DNA of 33,928 bases from an uncultured Porphyromonadaceae bacterium (GTDB lineage: Bacteria; Bacteroidota; Bacteroidia; Bacteroidales; Muribaculaceae). Under the pieces are notes generated by a model. It was not told where the DNA came from, made no database searches, and worked only from the letters and a program-made list of their open reading frames with translations. Position numbers and translations under genes: made by a program. Below are positions 8,232-16,442 of the stretch, piece after piece. The DNA lies in the NCBI GenBank assembly GCA_947177635.1, contig CAMWVQ010000023.1, forward strand, positions 1 to 33,928, in the 5' to 3' direction. Each line of letters opens with the position of its first letter. Position 1 is the first letter of the stretch.

Positions 8232-9458
8232 TCAGCCAAGCGAAAGCACCGAGCATTTCTCCGGCCTGAGCATCTCCGCGACTTCGGCTATGTCATCACC
8301 GGTAAGCGACTCCACGGCCATCTCCATCATCCTGCGCGAGCGCACCTTCCCGGTCATCAGCAACGCGCGTCCGGTCGAGAGTATTCCCTGCTCAAGGTTC
8401 TCGGAGGCAACCACCATCTGGCCGAGATACTGCTTCTTGGCCGCCGCCAGCCTCGCAGCCGTCAAGGGGTTGTCGGCCATCTGCCTCAACTCCTTCCCGA
8501 CAAGCTCCAGGCAACGGTCACGGTCAGCGGGGTCACACCCGAAATAGATGTTGAACAGCCCGCAGTCGCTGAACATCGTTGTCGAAGCCTCCACGGTGTA
8601 GACAAGCCCCCGCCGCTCACGCAGGGAGACATTCAGGCGCGAGTTCATCCCCGGCCCTCCGAGTATGTTCGTCACCAGGGCAATCGCGTCGCGCTTAGGA
8701 TTCCCAAGCCCCGGGAGGCGCGCCCCAACGACGGTATGGCTCTGATGGGTGTCGGTCTCACGCCTTACATTGAACGGGGCCAGCGGCTGAGGCTCCTTTC
8801 TGTCGAGCGGACGCCCCTGGCTCCTCATTCCGGCAAATCCCCGGTTCACCTTGGCCGAGACCCTCGCGGCGGATTCAGGCCCGAGGTAATAAGCCACCAT
8901 CCTCCCTCCGTGGAAATTTCCGGTCAGGTATTCACGGCAGACATCGGGGGAGAACCGGTCAAGGTCCGTGTCGTTGCCTAAGATGTTGTGGCCCAGCTGG
9001 CTCCCGGCGAAAAACAGGTCTTCGAAATCATCATAGACCGCCTCCGAGGGGGAATCAAGGTAACTGTCTATCTCATCCCTGACCACCTCCCTCTCCCTGT
9101 CAATCTCCTTGAGCGGGAAGCGGGAATTGGCAAGCAGGTCGGCAATGAGGTCGATGGCCCTGGAGAGGTTCCCACGGGGAAACACCGAATAGACATTTGT
9201 CTCCTCCTTGGATGTGAAGGCATTGAGGTCTCCCCCGACAGCCTCCATACGGTTGATGATATGGCCGGCGCGACGGCGGTCTGTGCCCTTGAAAATCGTG
9301 TGTTCCACGAAATGGGCCAGCCCGAACTCCCCCTCCTTCTCGTCGCGGCTGCCCGAGTTGACAGCCACTCCGAAATATTCCAGCGCGAGCGGAGCCTTGC
9401 GGCACACAAGACGCATGCCGCAAGACAAATCGAATATTTCAGTTTGCAGTTCTTTCAT
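8232..9458 (-). CDS. M16 family zinc peptidase (processing-peptidase-like)
   Basis: This 408-aa protein resembles the M16B peptidases (mitochondrial processing peptidase beta/PqqL-like). The inverted zinc motif HxxEH is intact in GLAHFVEHTIFKGT (H49, E52, H53), and the third ligand Glu sits in EREVVRDEI (E129), 76 residues on, as expected for active members. GGPGMNSRLNVSLRERRGLVYTVEA matches the conserved substrate-binding R/Y region of the second half. The length fits a single M16B subunit. No signal peptide is visible, so it is probably cytoplasmic. It starts 35 nt after ispG and ends the rnr-rpoN-PAP2-purE-ispG-M16 series. Its natural substrate is unknown. Confidence 0.93.
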   Translation of the reverse strand: MKELQTEIFDLSCGMRLVCRKAPLALEYFGVAVNSGSRDEKEGEFGLAHFVEHTIFKGTDRRRAGHIINRMEAVGGDLNAFTSKEETNVYSVFPRGNLSRAIDLIADLLANSRFPLKEIDREREVVRDEIDSYLDSPSEAVYDDFEDLFFAGSQLGHNILGNDTDLDRFSPDVCREYLTGNFHGGRMVAYYLGPESAARVSAKVNRGFAGMRSQGRPLDRKEPQPLAPFNVRRETDTHQSHTVVGARLPGLGNPKRDAIALVTNILGGPGMNSRLNVSLRERRGLVYTVEASTTMFSDCGLFNIYFGCDPADRDRCLELVGKELRQMADNPLTAARLAAAKKQYLGQMVVASENLEQGILSTGRALLMTGKVRSRRMMEMAVESLTGDDIAEVAEMLRPEKCSVLSLG

Positions 9459-9493
9459 CTTAAAGGCGTGTAAATCATCCTCGCCACACGCTC

Positions 9494-11155
9494 CTAACCG
9501 ATTCGTCCGTCAGCCTTCATCAGGGCGATGAGCCTGTCAACCGCCTCCGACGAGGGGAGGTTCTTCTCTACAAGCTCCTTTCCCCGGTAGAGGCTCACAT
9601 TGCCCACTCCGGCCCCGACATAGCCATAATCGGCGTCGGCCATCTCCCCGGGGCCGTTGACGATACACCCCATCACGGCGATTTTCAGCCCGGGATACAT
9701 CGATGTGGCGGCTTTGACGCGGGCAACAGTCTCCTGGAGGTCGAACATCGTGCGTCCGCATCCGGGACAGGAGACAAACTCGGTCTTCGTCACCCTGCGG
9801 CGCGAAGCCTGCAATATGCCGAGCGCGAGCCTGTCGGAAGCCTCGCGGCCGAGAACCGCCGACTTTATCTCGATGCCGTCGAGCAATCCGTTGAGCAGCA
9901 ACGCACCGAAATCGGCGGAAGCGCGTATTACCGTCTTCTCTGCGGAGGTGTCGCCGTAATCAAGCGACGCGATCACCGGATTATCAAGCCCCGCGCTCCA
10001 CAGCTTGTGGATGGCCGAGGATATGTCGGCCACAGGATTGGCGTGGTCAGAGCTTACGACAACCACCTTCCCGGCCAATGCGGAATGTCGTGACGGCTCT
10101 TCAAGCAGCCCGCGCAACTCTCCCGCAGGGATTCTGTAAAGGGTTTCCTCATCTATCGGGTCATATCCGGCGACCACCGGCACCGCGTCGCCCCCGACAA
10201 CACCAATCCTGCGTGTCGGACGCTTGCCCGGCACAACCGGGTCATAACCGGGGGCATACTCCCCACCCACCGAGGGGGCGGAGGCACGCGACGACAGGTA
10301 TTCCGCCAGCTCGCGGGCCACGGGAACCTCAGCTTCCGGAGCCTCGCTCAGCGAGACACGTATCGTGTCGCCGATACCCTCCCCGAGCAATGTGCCTATG
10401 CCGACAGCCGACCTGACGCGGCCATCCTCACCGTCACCCGCCTCGGTAACACCGAGGTGGAGGGGGAAACTCATCCCTTCGGCATCCATCGCCCTGACGA
10501 GACGCCTAACAGTCTCGACCATCACGACTGTGTTTGAAGCCTTGATAGAGATCACGATGTCGTTGAAATCCTCCTTGACGGCCACCCGCAGGAACTCCAT
10601 CGCGCTCTCCACCATCCCCGAGGGGGTGTCGCCGTAACGGCTCATGATGCGGTCTGAGAGAGACCCGTGGTTGACCCCGATGCGGATGGCCGTATTGTTG
10701 GCCTTGCAGAGGTTGAGGAACGGCACTAAACGGTCTTCAATCTTCTTCAGTTCAAGGGCATATTCCTCATCGGTGTACTCGAGCTTGCGGAATGTGCGGC
10801 CCGGGTCGACGAAGTTGCCTGGATTGATTCTTACCTTCTCGACATGAAGGGCCGCTTCCTCGGCCGCGCGGGGATTGAAATGGATGTCGGCGACAAGCGG
10901 CATGCGGCATCCGCGCTCACGCAGGAGCCGGCGGATTTCCCCCATGTTGGCGGCTTCCCTCACCCCCTGGGCGGTCAGGCGGTCGATGTCGGCCCCCGCA
11001 GCGGCGATGCGCAACGCCTGCTCAACCGACCCCTCGGTGTCCATCGTCGAGGTGTTGTTCATCGACTGCAGGCGGATGGGGAATCCGCTGCCGATTTCCA
11101 CATCACCGACACGGGTGGTGGTGGTCTGCCGACGGTGATAATCGAAAACGCTCAT
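9494..11155 (-). CDS. ispG: 4-hydroxy-3-methylbut-2-enyl diphosphate synthase (long-form IspG/GcpE)
   Basis: IspG catalyses the penultimate step of the MEP isoprenoid pathway, reducing MEcPP to HMBPP with a [4Fe-4S] cluster. The N-terminal barrel is clear (VGDVEIGSGFPIRLQSM, PLVADIHFNP, VRINPGNF). The cluster ligands are present in CPGCGRTMFDLQE (C463, C466) and MGCIVNGPGE (C497, E504). At 553 aa it is about 180 residues longer than the E. coli enzyme, because of an extra middle domain of the kind known in plants, Chlamydiae and Bacteroidota. The ATG at 11155 lies 16 nt after purE, so the two are probably co-transcribed. The downstream M16 gene follows after 35 nt. Confidence 0.97.
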   Translation of the reverse strand: MSVFDYHRRQTTTTRVGDVEIGSGFPIRLQSMNNTSTMDTEGSVEQALRIAAAGADIDRLTAQGVREAANMGEIRRLLRERGCRMPLVADIHFNPRAAEEAALHVEKVRINPGNFVDPGRTFRKLEYTDEEYALELKKIEDRLVPFLNLCKANNTAIRIGVNHGSLSDRIMSRYGDTPSGMVESAMEFLRVAVKEDFNDIVISIKASNTVVMVETVRRLVRAMDAEGMSFPLHLGVTEAGDGEDGRVRSAVGIGTLLGEGIGDTIRVSLSEAPEAEVPVARELAEYLSSRASAPSVGGEYAPGYDPVVPGKRPTRRIGVVGGDAVPVVAGYDPIDEETLYRIPAGELRGLLEEPSRHSALAGKVVVVSSDHANPVADISSAIHKLWSAGLDNPVIASLDYGDTSAEKTVIRASADFGALLLNGLLDGIEIKSAVLGREASDRLALGILQASRRRVTKTEFVSCPGCGRTMFDLQETVARVKAATSMYPGLKIAVMGCIVNGPGEMADADYGYVGAGVGNVSLYRGKELVEKNLPSSEAVDRLIALMKADGRIG

Positions 11156-11171
11156 ATCAGATTGGCGGGAA

Positions 11172-11678
11172 TCAGTTGGTCTTGAAGTCGTACTTGATTT
11201 CTGACAGGGCCTCGTTGGCCTTCACGATTTTGCCGTTCAGTTCGGCGGTCCAGCCATTGTAGCGGGCGGCCAACGCCTCATCAGAGAGGGACAGCATCCT
11301 CACGGCAAGCACGGCGGCGTTCATAGCCCCGTCGATGCCTACAGTCGCCACGGGGATGGCGGGAGGCATCTGTACGATTGAATAAAGCGCGTCGGTGCCC
11401 TGGAGGGTCGCCGACAGAGGCACCCCGATGACGGGGAGGGGGGTGATGGCGGCAATCACGCCGGGGAGCGCGGCAGCCATTCCCGCCCCGGCGATTATCA
11501 CCTTCACACCACGGGGAGCGGCGTTGCGGGCAAAATCAGCAACCTCCTCGGGGGTGCGGTGGGCCGACAGGGCGAGCATCTCGAAAGGCACTTCCATCGA
11601 ATTGAGGAAATCGGCGGCTTTCTTCATCACGGGAAGGTCAGAGGTGCTTCCCATTATTATGCTTACTAATGGATTCAT
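11172..11678 (-). CDS. purE: N5-carboxyaminoimidazole ribonucleotide mutase (class I PurE)
   Basis: PurE interconverts N5-CAIR and CAIR in de novo purine synthesis. The 168-aa sequence shows the full set of class I motifs: IMGSTSDLPVMKKA near the N-terminus, LSAHRTPEEV (H40, R41), IAGAGMAAALPGVIAAITPLP, and MPPAIPVATVGIDGAMNAAV. The length is normal and the enzyme is a cytosolic octamer in known cases. No purK is nearby. It sits 40 nt after the PAP2-like gene and 16 nt before ispG in the same orientation, so it is probably read from an upstream promoter. Confidence 0.97.
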   Translation of the reverse strand: MNPLVSIIMGSTSDLPVMKKAADFLNSMEVPFEMLALSAHRTPEEVADFARNAAPRGVKVIIAGAGMAAALPGVIAAITPLPVIGVPLSATLQGTDALYSIVQMPPAIPVATVGIDGAMNAAVLAVRMLSLSDEALAARYNGWTAELNGKIVKANEALSEIKYDFKTN

Positions 11679-11718
11679 CTTGGAAAATATGATTGGTTCG
11701 GTTTGATTCGTTATCGCA

Positions 11719-12351
11719 TCAGAGGCGCGTCACCTGGAAAATCATCGGGAGCAGCAACACCCATATGAAGCCGTTGAAGAACCCCGCGACCACCTGGCCG
11801 AGGGTGTGACGCTCCATGACAACCCTGGCCGAGCAGACCAGGCCTGACAGCAGCACAGCCAGAAGGAACTCCCACTGGAGGCTGTATATGCTGTTGCCGC
11901 TCAGCATCAGGTAGAAGATGAGGGCACAAAGTCCCCCCATTCCGGTAGCATGGCCCGAAATCTTCCACCAGCGGTTGACGACCGTCAGCACTATCAACGC
12001 GACAGCCCCCCCTATCAGGAAAAGCGACAGCCACGCCGGGGCGTTTATATGGTTGAGGTATATCGCCAGACCGATGAAACAGGCGGTCTCGATGATGTAA
12101 GGGAAGGTGCGGTCGCGGCGCTCATTCAGCTTCGGGTCTGAAATCACCTTCAGCTTCGACAGGATGAAGATACCGATTACAGGTATCGCGGCTGTGGCCA
12201 GGAATGTCTCCAGTATGACTGTCAGCTTGGTAGCCGCCGGTATGAAGCAAAGAAACGACAGCACCATGGCCAGGGCCACCCCGTAGGTGGCCATCAGCAG
12301 CGGAGAGAAGATTGTTGACAAGACGCTTGCCGCGCCGTTGATGAGTTTCAT
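11719..12351 (-). CDS. PAP2-like integral membrane protein
   Basis: This 210-aa protein has about six hydrophobic segments and the outline of a type 2 phosphatidic acid phosphatase: KISGHATGMGG stands for the PSGH motif and ARVVMERHTLGQVVAG for SRxxxxxHxxxD. The final catalytic Asp position is Gln, the leading Ser of the third motif is Ala, and the first motif (KxxxxxxRP) is unclear. Many Bacteroidota carry such PAP2-like proteins, and their activity is uncertain. The start is placed at the ATG at 12351, 47 nt after rpoN; a GTG at 12402 would overlap the rpoN stop and adds 17 hydrophilic residues. Phosphatase activity on undecaprenyl or lipid phosphates is only a possibility. Confidence 0.72.
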   Translation of the reverse strand: MKLINGAASVLSTIFSPLLMATYGVALAMVLSFLCFIPAATKLTVILETFLATAAIPVIGIFILSKLKVISDPKLNERRDRTFPYIIETACFIGLAIYLNHINAPAWLSLFLIGGAVALIVLTVVNRWWKISGHATGMGGLCALIFYLMLSGNSIYSLQWEFLLAVLLSGLVCSARVVMERHTLGQVVAGFFNGFIWVLLLPMIFQVTRL

Positions 12352-12398
12352 ATATCTGTTTCTTGAATAGTTGTCACTGAATGTAGCGCCGGCAGGAA

Positions 12399-13880
12399 TC
12401 ACAACGTGCGCCGCAGACGACCTACCGGGAACCCGAGCTTCTCGCGGTACTTCGCCACCGTGCGCCGGGCAATGTCAAACCCCTTCTCGGTCAGTTTCCG
12501 GGTTATCTGCTCGTCACTCAGGGGATGACGCTTGTCCTCCTCCTCGATTACCCCTTTGAGGGCGGCGATAATCATCGGGGTAGTGTTGTCGGCGTCCCCC
12601 TCCCCCGAAGTCTCCTCCTTTCGGCGGCGTTCGTTGAAAAACATCTTGAGGGGATAGAGCCCGTGGGGGGTCATAACATACTTCCCCTGGGTGGCACGGG
12701 AGACCACCGAGAGGTCGAAGCCGGTGGCGGCGGCCAGTTCGCGCAGCACCATCGGCCTTATCTGCGCCTCATCCTCTGTCAGGAAAAAGGGTCTTTGGAA
12801 GTCAAGGATGGCCGACATGACGGTGAACAGAGTATGCTGGCGCATCCCGACGATTTTTATGAAGTCTGTAGCCTCGTCGCGTTTCTGTTTCAGGAATATC
12901 CGCGCCGCGGCCATACCTCTGTCCGACGATTCGGGCAGGGGGGCATCGGCGGCGAAAGTCCGTTCCACCGACAGCTCGGGGATACGGTTGAGCAGCGTGA
13001 GGGTGAGATTCCCCTCCGTGTCAGCCTCGACGAGGAAATCAGGGGTCACCCCCCGGGCCGCACCCCCGCCGGTTGATTCCAGCAGACTCGCGGGTTTGGG
13101 GTTGAGGCGGCTTATCACCCCCACAGCCTCCTTCATACGGTCGTCATCTATACCCATCGCCGACACTATCCGCTGGAAATGCTTCTTGGCGAAGAGATCG
13201 AAATAATCCCTGACCACCTCCAGCGCAGCCAGGTTGCCCACCGTGCGCGGGAGCCTCTTTAGCTGAAGCAGCAGGCAGTCGCGCAGGTCAACCGCGCCTA
13301 TGCCGGGAGGGTCAAGAGACCTGACGATGTTCCAGACTTTCCGCACCATCTCCATAGGGAAGTCACGCCCCTCGGAGAAAGCGATGTCGTCGGCAACGGC
13401 CGCCATGTCACGCGTCAGATAACCGTTGTCGTCAAGGTTGCCGATTATGTAACGGGCAATCAGACGCTCCTCATCGGTCACATCCTGCTCGTCAAGCTGC
13501 CGCGTCAGGGTCTCAAGCAGGGAGTCCTCCCCCGCCCCCAGCACCGGCTCATAATAATCCTCAGGGGACGCCTGCGAGCTGCGGAACATCTGCCGGCTCA
13601 GATAGTCGGGGATGTCATCCTCAGACCCGTAGTCGGCAATCTGCATGTCGCTTGCCGACTCCGTGAAGCGGTCGCCATCCTCGGTCACGGAGGTTTCCAT
13701 GTCGGCCGCCACATTGTCGGGGGTGGAGGCCTCCAGCGCCGGCATCTCGTCGACGGCGTTGCGCACCTCCTCCTCGAATTCGGGGCCTGACATCTCAAGC
13801 ATCCTCACATAACGAACCTGCAACGGCGTCAGACGCTGCTGCAGTTTCTGTTCCTGTGAAAGCTGGAAACCTTTTTCCAT
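12399..13880 (-). CDS. rpoN: RNA polymerase sigma-54 factor RpoN
   Basis: Sigma-54 directs RNA polymerase to -24/-12 promoters and needs AAA+ activators to open them. This 493-aa protein has the Gln/Leu-rich region I (LSQEQKLQQRLTPLQVRYVR) that contacts activators, an acidic region II with many Asp/Glu, the core-binding domain (DEERLIARYIIGNLDDNGYL and DPPGIGAVDLRDCLLLQL), the HTH region (RPMVLRELAAATGFDLSVVSR), and near the C-terminus the RpoN box ARRTVAKYRE (about 471-480) that reads the -24 element. The ATG at 13880 is preferred over a GTG three codons upstream. It lies 49 nt after rnr. No sigma-54 activator gene is in the window. Confidence 0.97.
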   Translation of the reverse strand: MEKGFQLSQEQKLQQRLTPLQVRYVRMLEMSGPEFEEEVRNAVDEMPALEASTPDNVAADMETSVTEDGDRFTESASDMQIADYGSEDDIPDYLSRQMFRSSQASPEDYYEPVLGAGEDSLLETLTRQLDEQDVTDEERLIARYIIGNLDDNGYLTRDMAAVADDIAFSEGRDFPMEMVRKVWNIVRSLDPPGIGAVDLRDCLLLQLKRLPRTVGNLAALEVVRDYFDLFAKKHFQRIVSAMGIDDDRMKEAVGVISRLNPKPASLLESTGGGAARGVTPDFLVEADTEGNLTLTLLNRIPELSVERTFAADAPLPESSDRGMAAARIFLKQKRDEATDFIKIVGMRQHTLFTVMSAILDFQRPFFLTEDEAQIRPMVLRELAAATGFDLSVVSRATQGKYVMTPHGLYPLKMFFNERRRKEETSGEGDADNTTPMIIAALKGVIEEEDKRHPLSDEQITRKLTEKGFDIARRTVAKYREKLGFPVGRLRRTL

Positions 13881-13929
13881 AGGCAACACTTGTGATATGA
13901 GAGGTCAGTGGCGGTCAGACGCGCCTCGG

Positions 13930-16359
13930 TCAGGAACGTCCGGGACGGCGGCGCGATGAGCCGCCACCCTTTCCATCCTTACCCTTGCGGGCTTCCTTCG
14001 CCTTGCGGGCACGGGCCGCGCGGGCGGCTGCCACAGCCTTGGCGCCACGCGAGCTCTTCTCCTTCTTCTCCTTGGTCTTCTGCGATTTATCCTCCTTCTT
14101 CTTGCGTCCGGGCTTCTCAAGCTTGTGGGGAATGGCACGGGCGGCCTTCTTCGCGGCGGTGTTGCTCAGGGCCTGCTTGAAGGTGACGGTCTTCCCCAGG
14201 TCATCCTCGCCGGGAGTCTGGAGACGCATGTCGACGATGAGGAAATCGAGCTGCTTCTTGTCGAGGTTGGTGTTGGCGACACGCACCCTCACACGGTCGC
14301 CGAGGCGGTAGACAGTGCCGCGGCGGCGTCCGCGTATGCAATAATTCTTCTCGTCGTAATCATAGTAGTCATCGGCGAGGTCACGCATCGGGACAAGCCC
14401 CTCGCAGTGGTTCTCGTCAAGTTCCACATATATGCCCCACTCGGTGACGCCGGAAATCATACCGTCGAATTCCTCCCCGATATGGTCTTGCATGTACTCC
14501 ACCTGCTTGTACTTGATGGAAGCACGCTCGGCGTTGGCCGCCAGCTGCTCCATGTCGGAGGAATGCTTGCAGTCATCCTCAAGCTTGACAGCGTCGACGC
14601 TGCGGCCACCCTTGAGGTAGCGCTCCAGCAGACGGTGAACCATCATGTCGGGATAACGGCGTATCGGTGAGGTGAAATGGGTGTAATAGTCGAATCCGAG
14701 TCCGTAGTGTCCCACATTCTCGGTGGTGTAGACAGCCTTCGCCATAGTGCGGATGGCCAGCACCGACAACAGGTTCTCCTCCCCCTTCCCCTTGATGTCC
14801 TTGAGCATCTTGTTGAGGGAGCGGTTGATTTCGGTGGAGCTGCCCGAGGTCTTTATCTTGTAGCCGAAAGCGGCGGCGATTACAGCCAGGTCAGACAGGC
14901 GAGTCTGGTCAGGCACATCGTGGATACGGTAGACAAACGGCTTCGCCTTCTTGCGGCCTATCGGTTTGCCGATTGTGGTGGCAACTGTCTTGTTGGCCAG
15001 CAGCATGAACTCCTCGATGAGCTTGTTGGCGTCTTTCGACTCCTTGAAGTAGACCCCCACGGGGTGGCCCTCCTCGTCGATGTCGAAACGGACCTCCTCA
15101 CGGTCGAAATCGACCGAACCGTTCTCGAAACGCTTCGCGCGGAGCTTCTTGGCGAGGCGGTCGAGGGTCAGAATCTCCTCGGTGAAATCCCCCTGGCCGG
15201 TCTCGATGCGCTCCTGCGCCTCCTCATATGTGAAGCGGCGGTCACTCTCGATGACAGTGCGGCAGATGCGCGCGGCCTTTATCTCAGCCTCGTCGTCAAG
15301 TTCGAACACGCATGAGAAGGCAAGCTTCTCCTCATTGGGGCGCAGCGAGCAGATGCCGTTGCAGAGACGCTCGGGAAGCATCGGGATGGTGCGGTCTACC
15401 AGATAAACCGATGTGGCGCGCTCCTTGGCCTCGCGGTCGATTATCGAGTTGGGGGTAACGTAATGGGTCACGTCGGCGATATGCACACCCACCTCCCAGT
15501 TACCCGAGGGGAGGGCGCGAATCGAGAGGGCGTCATCGAAGTCCTTGGCGTCCTTGGGGTCGATGGTGAAGGTGGTCACACCACGGAAATCCTCGCGCAG
15601 GGCGATTTCCTCCGGGGTGATTTCGGCGTTGATTTTGTCGGCGGCCTTCTCCACGCTGACCGGATATTTGTAGGGGAGCCCGAACTCGGCGAGGATGGCG
15701 TGCATCTCGGCCTGGTTGTCACCGGTCTTGCCCAGGATGTCTATGACCTCGCCACGGGGGTTCTTGGCCTCCTCGGGCCAGTCGGTGATTTTCACTATGG
15801 CCTTGTCGCCGGTGGCTCCCCCCTTGAGTTTCCCCTTGGGGATGAAGATGTCGCAGGCGAGGAACTTGGAATCGGTCTTGAGGAAAGCCATCGTCTTGTC
15901 AACCTGGAGCGTGCCTATGAAGGTCTGCTCCTTCTTCTCGACAATCTCGATGACCTCGGCCTCAGGCTCCTGGCCACGGCGTCGCGCGGCGATATGGATT
16001 CTCACCCTGTCGCCGTTTAGGGCGTGGAGCGAGTTGCGTTCGGCGATGAAGATAGCCTCCGAGTCCTCGTCTGTGATGACGGAGTTTTTGCCGTTTGAGC
16101 GGCGCACGAAGGTGCCGGTGGCAACGCTCGTCCTTTCGGGAGCCTTGTACTTACCCTTTTCCACCTCCAGTATTTCCCCGTCGAAAGCCATCTCGGCCAG
16201 CAGCATTGCCACCGACCGCTGGGTGACGGGGGTCTTGGCGCCGACAGCTGCCGACACCTGTTTGTAGTTGAACGTGTTGTTGCCCTGTTTCCATATATAC
16301 TCCTCAACCTTGTTGCGGAGCTGTTGGCGGGCGGAGGCGTTTGATCCTTTTCGGGCCAT
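13930..16359 (-). CDS. rnr: Ribonuclease R
   Basis: RNase R is a 3'-to-5' processive exoribonuclease that degrades structured RNA and takes part in rRNA quality control. The 809-aa protein has an N-terminal helix-turn-helix-like region (about 10-75), cold-shock domains (about 80-250), and the RNB catalytic domain with TIDPKDAKDFDDALS (D267, D273, D275, D276 as metal ligands), HIADVTHYV and HFTSPIRRYPDMMVHR. An S1 domain follows (about 640-730, EFDGMISGVTEWGIYVELDE). The last 70 residues are a Lys/Arg/Ala-rich basic tail, as in other RNase R proteins. The start ATG is at 16359. It follows gyrB after an 83-nt gap holding a hairpin, and leads into rpoN. Confidence 0.97.
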   Translation of the reverse strand: MARKGSNASARQQLRNKVEEYIWKQGNNTFNYKQVSAAVGAKTPVTQRSVAMLLAEMAFDGEILEVEKGKYKAPERTSVATGTFVRRSNGKNSVITDEDSEAIFIAERNSLHALNGDRVRIHIAARRRGQEPEAEVIEIVEKKEQTFIGTLQVDKTMAFLKTDSKFLACDIFIPKGKLKGGATGDKAIVKITDWPEEAKNPRGEVIDILGKTGDNQAEMHAILAEFGLPYKYPVSVEKAADKINAEITPEEIALREDFRGVTTFTIDPKDAKDFDDALSIRALPSGNWEVGVHIADVTHYVTPNSIIDREAKERATSVYLVDRTIPMLPERLCNGICSLRPNEEKLAFSCVFELDDEAEIKAARICRTVIESDRRFTYEEAQERIETGQGDFTEEILTLDRLAKKLRAKRFENGSVDFDREEVRFDIDEEGHPVGVYFKESKDANKLIEEFMLLANKTVATTIGKPIGRKKAKPFVYRIHDVPDQTRLSDLAVIAAAFGYKIKTSGSSTEINRSLNKMLKDIKGKGEENLLSVLAIRTMAKAVYTTENVGHYGLGFDYYTHFTSPIRRYPDMMVHRLLERYLKGGRSVDAVKLEDDCKHSSDMEQLAANAERASIKYKQVEYMQDHIGEEFDGMISGVTEWGIYVELDENHCEGLVPMRDLADDYYDYDEKNYCIRGRRRGTVYRLGDRVRVRVANTNLDKKQLDFLIVDMRLQTPGEDDLGKTVTFKQALSNTAAKKAARAIPHKLEKPGRKKKEDKSQKTKEKKEKSSRGAKAVAAARAARARKAKEARKGKDGKGGGSSRRRPGRS

Positions 16360-16395
16360 ATTTGTGACTGTTCAGATTGTTCTTTGTTAAATACA

Positions 16396-16424
16396 ACGCT
16401 TAACATCGCGGGAATGTTAAGCGT
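16396..16424 (-). terminator. Hairpin between gyrB and rnr
   Basis: The arms ACGCTTAACAT (16396-16406) and ATGTTAAGCGT (16414-16424) pair perfectly over 11 bp with a 7-nt loop, starting 19 nt past the gyrB stop codon. Only a short mixed T-rich stretch follows on the minus strand, so it may terminate partially or protect mRNA ends. Confidence 0.6.
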
Positions 16425-16442
16425 CATTAAGGGGCGTCAGGC

